DNA from: Pseudomonadota bacterium
Lineage (GTDB): Bacteria > Bdellovibrionota > JAFGOL01
Assembly: GCA_026390535.1 (NCBI GenBank)
Contig: JAPLFT010000207.1
Location: forward strand, 1-11,506
Direction of reading: 5' to 3'
Length of the DNA: 11,506 bases
Shown here in pieces: positions 7,581-11,506 of the stretch; the stretch's first letter is position 1; every line of letters begins with the position of its first letter. Position numbers and translations under genes: made by a program. The notes under the pieces are model-generated. The model was not told the origin of the DNA. It saw only the letters and a program-made list of their open reading frames with translations, and ran no database searches.

Positions 7581-7697
7581 TTAAGATTTTCCTCCTTTAG
7601 GTTAATCCTCCGACCCTATCCTTATTCTGACCGAACCCCCCGCTTTTTAAAGGGAGACACCATGGTCAGGGCTCAAGGCCGTGCGTTTTTAAAAAGC
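7581..7697 (-). ncRNA. Structured 5' leader of the rpsB operon, candidate S2 autoregulatory element
   Basis: On the RNA strand, arm a (7697-7688, GCUUUUUAAA) is perfectly complementary to arm b (7651-7642, UUUAAAAAGC). Arm c (7669-7664, CUGACC) is perfectly complementary to arm d (7632-7627, GGUCAG). A CCC/GGG pairing nested in c-d is also possible. The order a-c-b-d means the two helices interleave, so they either form a pseudoknot or exclude each other. Arm a can also fold on itself as GUGC-UUUUU-AAAAA-C-GCAC (7699-7681). The rpsB leader of gammaproteobacteria is known to fold and to mediate repression by S2. Homology to that element is not shown here, only analogy. The 5' end is inferred from the promoter. 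Confidence 0.5.
7591..7598 (-). promoter_or_regulatory. Strong Shine-Dalgarno of rpsB
   Basis: AAAGGAGG on the mRNA strand, 10 nt before the rpsB ATG. It fixes the start at 7580 rather than the internal Met6. It also lies just 3' of the folded part of the leader, so the leader fold could affect its access. Confidence 0.8.
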
Positions 7698-7703
7698 ACA
7701 CAG

Positions 7704-7732
7704 TAACTAACACGCATGCTTGGCGATGTCAA
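7704..7732 (-). promoter_or_regulatory. Probable sigma70-type promoter of the rpsB operon
   Basis: On the minus strand a perfect -35 TTGACA (7732-7727) is followed by a 17-nt spacer and a poor -10 TAGTTA (7709-7704). The -10 is preceded by TG plus one base, the extended -10 signature, which can compensate. The predicted start falls near 7697, exactly at the first arm of the leader's long inverted repeat. It lies just after the stop of the small secreted gene, with no terminator seen between, so read-through from that gene is also possible. Confidence 0.55.
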
Positions 7733-7761
7733 TATTAACGGTATATAGTAATTGAGTGGTC

Positions 7762-8052
7762 TTACTTTTTAGCTTTTGAAACCTTTTTTGCACCGGCAGA
7801 AGCCTTGATCTGGTCACATGCGGCTGGTGTGCCCATGCCATTATCGCACTGACATTTCAACGCAATCATTGACAACTTGGTACATTCGGTCTTATTTGCC
7901 AGAGCCTTTGCCTCTGTGTCACAACTAGTTTTCATCTTTTCAATTTCAGCCTTATGGCTTTCAACACATTTTCCATATCCCTGATAATCTGCAGCCGCAT
8001 AAACACTCATCCCAAACAATAGTGCAACCGAACAAATCAACAATTTTTTCAT
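7762..8052 (-). CDS. Small secreted six-cysteine protein of unknown function
   Basis: A 96-aa product I do not recognise. It begins with a clear Sec signal peptide: KK near the N-terminus, a hydrophobic core LLICSVALLFGMSV (4-17), and a likely signal peptidase I site after VYA or YAA around residues 19-21. The mature part has six cysteines (29, 44, 57, 67, 69, 79), an even number that allows three disulfides in the periplasm. The segment CVESHKAEIEKMKTSC looks helical. Cys7 lies in the signal peptide and is not a lipobox. The C-terminus is lysine- and alanine-rich (KKVSKAKK). The ATG has a strong AGGAGGGG ribosome-binding site 4 nt upstream, which supports real expression. It is divergent from the methyltransferase and upstream of the rpsB promoter, and its context gives no functional clue. 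Confidence 0.8.
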   Translation of the reverse strand: MKKLLICSVALLFGMSVYAAADYQGYGKCVESHKAEIEKMKTSCDTEAKALANKTECTKLSMIALKCQCDNGMGTPAACDQIKASAGAKKVSKAKK

Positions 8053-8153
8053 TAGCCCCTCCTATTTTATTTTCATTGGATGTCCAGATAATCATTTTTA
8101 CAACAATTTTTTAAACAAAGCAAAAATTAACTTATAGATTTTTAAGAAACATC
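8053..8153. promoter_or_regulatory. AT-rich divergent intergenic region
   Basis: This 101-bp gap separates two genes reading away from each other, so it should hold both of their promoters. For the plus strand a weak pair TTAAAC (8111-8116) and TATAGA (8133-8138) with 16-nt spacing is the best I can see. For the minus strand no convincing pair stands out from the A/T runs. No inverted repeat or terminator is evident. Confidence 0.35.
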
Positions 8154-8786
8154 GTGGTTAAAAACAAAGATATGGAGATCCGGGAATATATAAGGTCTTT
8201 TATAAAGTATGACAATCCGTCTCTTCCAGACATGGAAATACAGGGAAAGACGTGGGCAGATACACGTTCATTCATAGAACCGGAGGTAGCCAAGGTCATT
8301 TGTCTGTTAATAAGGACGATGGACGCTAAAAAAGTCCTTGAAATGGGTACCTGCATTGGTTATTCGGGTATATGGATGGCAGAGGCGCTAAAACATACCG
8401 GCGGTAAACTTACAACCATAGAATATGATGAGATACTTATAAAAGAGGCCAAACAGAATTTTAAAAATGCGGGTGTAACTGATCATATAGAACTTATAGA
8501 GGGTGATATATTAAAAATAACTCAGAAATTTGAAAATGGTTATTTTGATATGGTAGTACAGGATTCCAAAAAATCCCTATACCCCGAATTACTGGAGGAA
8601 TGTATAAGGGTGACTAGACGTGGTGGGATGATAATCACCGATGATACTTTATACAGGCCAAAGGGAATAACGGAAAAACTGAGTGTACACACACACAGAT
8701 ACAATGAGATGGTTTTTAACGATAAAAGACTCTACAGTACTATAATAAACGTCGGTGATGGCATAACTTTAAGCCTCAAGATCTGA
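8154..8786 (+). CDS. SAM-dependent O-methyltransferase (class I, catechol-OMT-like family 3)
   Basis: Cytosolic Rossmann-fold methyltransferase of 210 aa, a typical length for family 3 O-methyltransferases. Motif I, VLEMGTCIGYSGIWMAEAL (61-79), forms the SAM loop. An acidic residue ends beta2 (TTIEYDE, Glu90), and IELIEGDI (112-119) supplies the adenine-side Asp118. FDMVVQDSKKSLYPELLEEC (131-150) and GGMIITDDTLYRPKG (157-171) match the metal-binding region of the family, with Asp137 and Asp163/164 as the likely metal ligands. The usual IDADK is QDSKK here. The substrate cannot be told. The start is uncertain: GTG at 8154 has only a weak AAGAAA upstream, and the ATG at 8172 (204 aa) has no better signal. 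It is separated from acpS by 108 bp, so it may be monocistronic. Confidence 0.85.
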   Translation: MVKNKDMEIREYIRSFIKYDNPSLPDMEIQGKTWADTRSFIEPEVAKVICLLIRTMDAKKVLEMGTCIGYSGIWMAEALKHTGGKLTTIEYDEILIKEAKQNFKNAGVTDHIELIEGDILKITQKFENGYFDMVVQDSKKSLYPELLEECIRVTRRGGMIITDDTLYRPKGITEKLSVHTHRYNEMVFNDKRLYSTIINVGDGITLSLKI

Positions 8787-8837
8787 TCCGGGATAAATTT
8801 AATTTATGGTTTTTCTTGCCGGTTCAACAAAAAGAAC

Positions 8838-8870
8838 TTGCCAGTATATATTTGGTAATATAAATATTAC
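8838..8870 (+). promoter_or_regulatory. Candidate promoter and palindromic operator upstream of acpS
   Basis: TTGCCA (8838-8843) and TATAAA (8859-8864) form a -35/-10 pair with 15-nt spacing, which is short but usable. The -10 lies wholly inside a perfect inverted repeat, GTAATAT-AA-ATATTAC (8855-8870). A regulator bound there would block RNA polymerase. AT-rich palindromes arise easily by chance, so operator function is inference. Confidence 0.35.
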
Positions 8871-8881
8871 GAAAGTCTAAA

Positions 8882-8887
8882 GAGGAG
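8882..8887 (+). promoter_or_regulatory. Ribosome-binding site that supports the TTG start of acpS
   Basis: GAGGAG lies 7 nt before the TTG at 8895. No ATG or GTG is positioned to give the conserved N-terminal GIDI motif, so this site identifies TTG as the start. Confidence 0.8.
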
Positions 8888-8894
8888 AGTTATT

Positions 8895-9272
8895 TTGACT
8901 TTTGGCCTTGGCATAGACATCATTGAGGTATCCAGGATACAGAAAGAAATCTCCAAAGAAGATGGCGGATTTAGAATACGTGTGTTCACTCAGGACGAAA
9001 TCAATTACTGCGAATCAAAGATAACAAAATCTCAAAATTATGCCGCCCGTTTTGCCGCAAAAGAGGCTTTTTTTAAAGCCCTGGGAAGCGGCTGGAGTAA
9101 AGGTTTTGCATGGAACGAAGTTGAAGTGACAAAAGACGAATCCGGCAAACCCTATATTATCACTCACGGAAAAGTCAAAGATTTCATAAAGCAAAATCAA
9201 ATATTAAACATCCATGTTTCTATTTCGCATTTAAAAGAGACAGCTATAGCGATCGTAAGTTTAGAAAAATAA
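8895..9272 (+). CDS. acpS: Holo-[acyl-carrier-protein] synthase
   Basis: Transfers 4'-phosphopantetheine from CoA to the serine of an acyl carrier protein (Mg2+-dependent, trimeric in bacteria). The 125 aa match the family length. GLGIDIIEVSRI (4-15) includes the Mg-binding Asp8. FTQDEINYC (31-39) and ARFAAKEAFFKALGSG (51-66) follow, with Glu57 as second metal ligand and the catalytic-side Lys56. IHVSISHLKETAIAIV (106-121) completes the fold. Translation starts at TTG with a good GAGGAG 7 nt upstream. Downstream lie acsA (gap 18 nt), an acyl carrier protein and a PLP enzyme, all on the same strand. In many proteobacteria acpS sits next to pdxJ or cell-division genes, so its place here suggests it serves the adjacent carrier protein. 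It may still be the cell's general AcpS. Confidence 0.95.
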   Translation: MTFGLGIDIIEVSRIQKEISKEDGGFRIRVFTQDEINYCESKITKSQNYAARFAAKEAFFKALGSGWSKGFAWNEVEVTKDESGKPYIITHGKVKDFIKQNQILNIHVSISHLKETAIAIVSLEK

Positions 9273-9290
9273 AATAAAGAGGTAAGGTTT

Positions 9291-11006
9291 ATGTCAAATC
9301 ACAAATACAACATTGGCTCCTATGAAAAAAGACTTCAAAACTTCGACTGGTCAATCTCCAAACAGGAATTAAGCTACAAAGACGGTGATAATATCAATAT
9401 CGCATGGTATTGCACAGACAGGATCTGTAACATGGGCAAGGCCAAAAAGACCGCATTGATATGGGAAGGTCTTACAGGCGAGGAAAAAAGATACACCTAT
9501 AATGACATTCGTCTTGCAAGTAATACTATCGGGACGTTTTTAAAAGGACTTAATATAAAACCTGAAGACAGAGTGTGTCTGTTCATGGATAAGATACCTG
9601 AACTTTATCTTGGCTTTCTTGGTATTCTAAAAATCGGTGCTATTGCACAGCCTCTATTTTCTGCCTTCGGGGATGAATCACTCCTTATACGATTGGAGAA
9701 TGCAGGAACCAAGGCCATTATCACACAGAAAAAACATGTATCAAAGGTCAGAAAAATAATAGATCGTCTTCCGGCACTAAAACACATAATCATTGTTGAT
9801 TACGACGGGAAGAAACCACTTCAGGAAAGAGAAGTTTCTTTTTCTCTGGAAACGTCCACTCCTGTTGATAAATTCGACACATATCCGACCAAGGCTGAAA
9901 GTCCCTCTGTTATACACTATACATCCGGAACGACCGGACAGCCCAAGGGTGTAAAACATGTTCACTATTCACTTATATCTCAATATCTGACTGCAAAATG
10001 GACGCTGGACCTGCAGGATGATGATATATATTGGTGCACTGCAGATCCCGGATGGGTCACAGGCACTTCTTATGGAATTATAGCACCATGGAGTCTGGGT
10101 GTAACACAGTGTGTAATGGATGTCGGGTTCTCCGCGGAAAAATGGTACGAGTTCATACAAAAGCATAGGATAACAAAATGGTATTCCGCACCAACGGCGA
10201 TACGATCTTTAATGAAAGCCGGGGACGAACTCGTAAAAAAATATGACCTATCTTCTCTTGTACATTTGACCAGTGTTGGAGAACCTCTAAACTCAGAGGC
10301 TGTAATATGGTCAGAGAGGGTTTTTGGGAAACCTTTTTACGACACATTCTGGCAAACAGAGACCGGAAGTATAATGATAGCAAATTATCCCGGAATGAAG
10401 GTAAAACCCGGTTCCATGGGTAAGGCATTCCCCGGTATCACAGCGACTGTAGTAGACCCTGAAACATTTGAACCGTATAAGGAACCCGGAAAAATCGGCC
10501 TTATCGCATTTAAACCCGGTTGGCCTTCTATGATGCGCACATACTGGAATAACGAAGAGACATATAAGAACAAATTTAAGAACGGCTGGTACCTGTCTGG
10601 AGACAGATCGAGCATTGATAATGAAGGATACTTCTGGTTCGTCGGTCGTGACGACGATGTTATTAACACCGCCGGCCACCTTGTAAGTCCGTTCGAGGTG
10701 GAATCTGCCCTACTCGAACATCCTGCCGTAGCTGAATCCGCCGTGGTAAGTAAACCGGACGAGGTGAACATGGAGGTTGTTAAGGCCTTTATAACCCTTA
10801 AACCCGGTTATAAACCCAGCGCTGATCTTGAACTGGATATAATGAACTTTATAAGGAAAAAACTCTCTCCTCTTGCAATGCCTCAGGCTGTTGAATATGT
10901 GGACTCACTTCCTAAGACCAGGAGTGGCAAGATCATGAGGCGAGTGCTTCACGCAAAGGAATGGGGACAGGATATAGGAGATATTTCGACACTGGAGAAT
11001 GATTAG
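9291..11006 (+). CDS. acsA: AMP-forming acetate-CoA ligase, AcsA type
   Basis: ANL-superfamily enzyme that activates a short carboxylic acid as acyl-AMP and then makes the thioester. The 571 aa resemble Bacillus AcsA (572 aa, recalled) along the whole length, for example WCTADPGWVTGT (248-259) and TSVGEPLNS (327-335). Core motifs are A3 YTSGTTGQPKG (210-220), A5 DTFWQTETGS (351-360), A7 GWYLSGD (432-438), A8 GRDDDVINTAGHL (452-464) and A10 PKTRSGKIMRR (541-551) with catalytic Lys547. Trp354 matches the Trp that limits the acyl pocket of acetyl-CoA synthetase, arguing for acetate or propionate rather than a fatty acid. The position usually Arg after the A8 GH is Leu464. The start has an AGAGG site about 9 nt upstream. 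It lies 18 nt after acpS and 34 nt before the carrier protein, so it could load that carrier directly or via CoA; this is inference. Confidence 0.88.
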   Translation: MSNHKYNIGSYEKRLQNFDWSISKQELSYKDGDNINIAWYCTDRICNMGKAKKTALIWEGLTGEEKRYTYNDIRLASNTIGTFLKGLNIKPEDRVCLFMDKIPELYLGFLGILKIGAIAQPLFSAFGDESLLIRLENAGTKAIITQKKHVSKVRKIIDRLPALKHIIIVDYDGKKPLQEREVSFSLETSTPVDKFDTYPTKAESPSVIHYTSGTTGQPKGVKHVHYSLISQYLTAKWTLDLQDDDIYWCTADPGWVTGTSYGIIAPWSLGVTQCVMDVGFSAEKWYEFIQKHRITKWYSAPTAIRSLMKAGDELVKKYDLSSLVHLTSVGEPLNSEAVIWSERVFGKPFYDTFWQTETGSIMIANYPGMKVKPGSMGKAFPGITATVVDPETFEPYKEPGKIGLIAFKPGWPSMMRTYWNNEETYKNKFKNGWYLSGDRSSIDNEGYFWFVGRDDDVINTAGHLVSPFEVESALLEHPAVAESAVVSKPDEVNMEVVKAFITLKPGYKPSADLELDIMNFIRKKLSPLAMPQAVEYVDSLPKTRSGKIMRRVLHAKEWGQDIGDISTLEND

Positions 11007-11040
11007 TAATTAATAAATTAAAATAAAAAGGAGAAAGAAA

Positions 11041-11286
11041 ATGAATGAAATGCAAAAGATAATTCTTGATTATGTAATCGCGGAGTACATAGATGACGAT
11101 ACAGAAGTAACTGTAGATACACCTTTAATATCAGGAGGAATAGTGGATTCGTTCTCGATGGTATCTTTGAAAAGATTTTTGGAGAACAAGTACAAGATCT
11201 CCATTCCCGACGATAAAGCGACTCCAGAGGCATTTGACTCAGTAAATAAGATATGTATATTGGTCAATGAATTTACAAAAAAATAA
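11041..11286 (+). CDS. Free-standing acyl carrier protein
   Basis: An 81-aa, helical carrier protein with the phosphopantetheine-attachment motif GGIVDSFSM (32-40). Ser37 is the modified serine, with DSF replacing the usual DSL. It has helix I (2-16), the loop to Ser37, helix II SFSMVSLKRFLENKYKI and a C-terminal helix, as in PF00550 proteins. Helix II is not the acidic type of fatty-acid ACP: after DSF it carries SLKR rather than a string of Glu/Asp. This suggests partners other than FabD/FabF. A strong AAGGAG lies 8 nt before the ATG. It is flanked by the ligase and the oxoamine synthase and shares the operon with acpS, which would convert it to the holo form. A canonical acpP would be expected next to fabD/fabG/fabF, so this looks like a dedicated second carrier. 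Confidence 0.88.
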   Translation: MNEMQKIILDYVIAEYIDDDTEVTVDTPLISGGIVDSFSMVSLKRFLENKYKISIPDDKATPEAFDSVNKICILVNEFTKK

Positions 11287-11305
11287 GTAAACGGAGGAAA
11301 AATCC

Positions 11306-11506
11306 ATGGCTTATAACCAACAGATGAGAGTCGGTTATCAAAAAGTACTTAAGGACTTAGAGGATGCAGGTCTTTTTAAGAAAGAACGTTTTATACATTC
11401 GCCACAGGGAGCAGATATTGAGGTAGAATTTCCGACCGGTGCAACACCAAAGAAGGTCATAAACATGTGCGCAAATAACTATCTTGGACTTTCCAGCCAT
11501 CCGGAG
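11306..11506 (+). CDS. kbl: Kbl-like alpha-oxoamine synthase, N-terminal part (cut by window edge)
   Basis: Only the first 67 codons are inside the window. Residues 22-34, GLFKKERFIHSPQ, and 52-65, INMCANNYLGLSSH, match the N-terminus of 2-amino-3-ketobutyrate CoA ligase (glycine C-acetyltransferase; E. coli Kbl has GLFKEERIITS and INFCANNYLGLANHP as I recall). The family is fold-type I PLP enzymes that condense an acyl thioester with an amino acid and lose CO2 or form the amino-ketone. It also contains BioF, ALA synthase and serine palmitoyltransferase. The PLP lysine and substrate-determining residues lie beyond the edge, so the substrate cannot be settled. The ATG has a strong GGAGG 9 nt upstream and follows the carrier protein stop by 19 nt, implying tight co-expression. 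Pairing with a carrier protein is unusual for Kbl and recalls bacterial sphingoid-base synthesis loci. Confidence 0.75.
   Translation, partial: MAYNQQMRVGYQKVLKDLEDAGLFKKERFIHSPQGADIEVEFPTGATPKKVINMCANNYLGLSSHPE

Noticed and set aside
7601..7614. Second GGAGG upstream of the rpsB Shine-Dalgarno
   Set aside because: No start codon lies at a usable distance, so it is not a second translation start. It could at most act as a standby site.
7628..7640. GGTTCGG resembling a tRNA T-loop
   Set aside because: No acceptor, D or anticodon stem can be built around it. It belongs to the leader's arm d region.
7622..7663. Possible 13-codon leader peptide (MVSPFKKRGVRSE) in the rpsB leader
   Set aside because: The ATG lies in a CCATGG with no Shine-Dalgarno upstream, and the codons show no regulatory run. 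It overlaps the paired arms, which explain the segment better.
8793..8814. Hairpin-plus-T-run after the methyltransferase (ATAAATT-T-AATTTAT, then GG and five T)
   Set aside because: The stem is only A/T with a one-base centre, so it would be too weak for an intrinsic terminator. The T run is short.
9291..11006. Calling the ligase a fatty acyl-ACP/CoA synthetase to fit a sphingolipid locus
   Set aside because: Full-length resemblance to AcsA and retention of the pocket Trp argue for short acyl substrates.
11306..11506. Calling the PLP enzyme serine palmitoyltransferase outright
   Set aside because: The visible N-terminus matches Kbl (CANNYLGL) better than the Sphingomonas or Bacteroides Spt sequences I recall. 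The specificity residues are outside the window.
1..11506. Mobile elements, CRISPR arrays, integration sites, rRNA or tRNA genes
   Set aside because: I found no transposase or integrase, no spaced repeats and no RNA gene signature. The window is nearly filled by the genes listed, and no gap exceeds 300 bases.

Overview
The window looks like chromosomal DNA of a Gram-negative bacterium with a moderately AT-rich genome. The evidence is an RseP-type site-2 protease, CdsA and UppS, and a long housekeeping operon in the order rpsB-tsf-pyrH-frr-uppS-cdsA-dxr-rseP-tsaB. In E. coli dxr precedes uppS (general knowledge). Together with the short EF-Ts, the order here fits deltaproteobacteria-like or related deep lineages better than Gammaproteobacteria. 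That placement is inference, and I cannot name a genus. I see no mobile element, CRISPR array, tRNA or rRNA.

Bases 1-7732 (minus strand) hold the housekeeping operon. A likely promoter (perfect TTGACA -35, extended -10) lies at 7704-7732. It is followed by a roughly 117-nt structured leader whose two inverted repeats interleave, suggesting a pseudoknot or switch, possibly for S2 autoregulation. Nine genes follow with almost no spacing: ribosomal protein S2, EF-Ts, UMP kinase, ribosome recycling factor, undecaprenyl-diphosphate synthase, CDP-diglyceride synthase, DXP reductoisomerase, an RseP protease with three apparent PDZ domains, and TsaB (cut by the left edge). Three junctions overlap by 4 bases (frr/uppS, uppS/cdsA, rseP/tsaB), and uppS starts with TTG. 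The operon links translation, UTP supply, the isoprenoid carrier lipid, phospholipid precursors, envelope stress proteolysis and tRNA t6A modification.

Bases 7762-8786 hold two unrelated genes reading away from each other. One is a small secreted protein with six cysteines in its mature part (minus strand), which I do not recognise. The other is a class I SAM-dependent O-methyltransferase (plus strand).

Bases 8838-11506 (plus strand) hold a second operon: acpS, an AcsA-type acetate-CoA ligase, a free-standing acyl carrier protein, and a Kbl-like alpha-oxoamine synthase that runs off the right edge. A candidate promoter lies just upstream, with its -10 inside a 16-bp inverted repeat. The four genes read as a module. 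AcpS would attach phosphopantetheine to the carrier protein, the ligase would activate a short acyl acid, and the PLP enzyme would condense an acyl thioester with an amino acid. The layout resembles bacterial sphingoid-base loci in principle, but the ligase and the PLP enzyme look like the acetate/glycine (Kbl) type. This is the most interesting part of the window.
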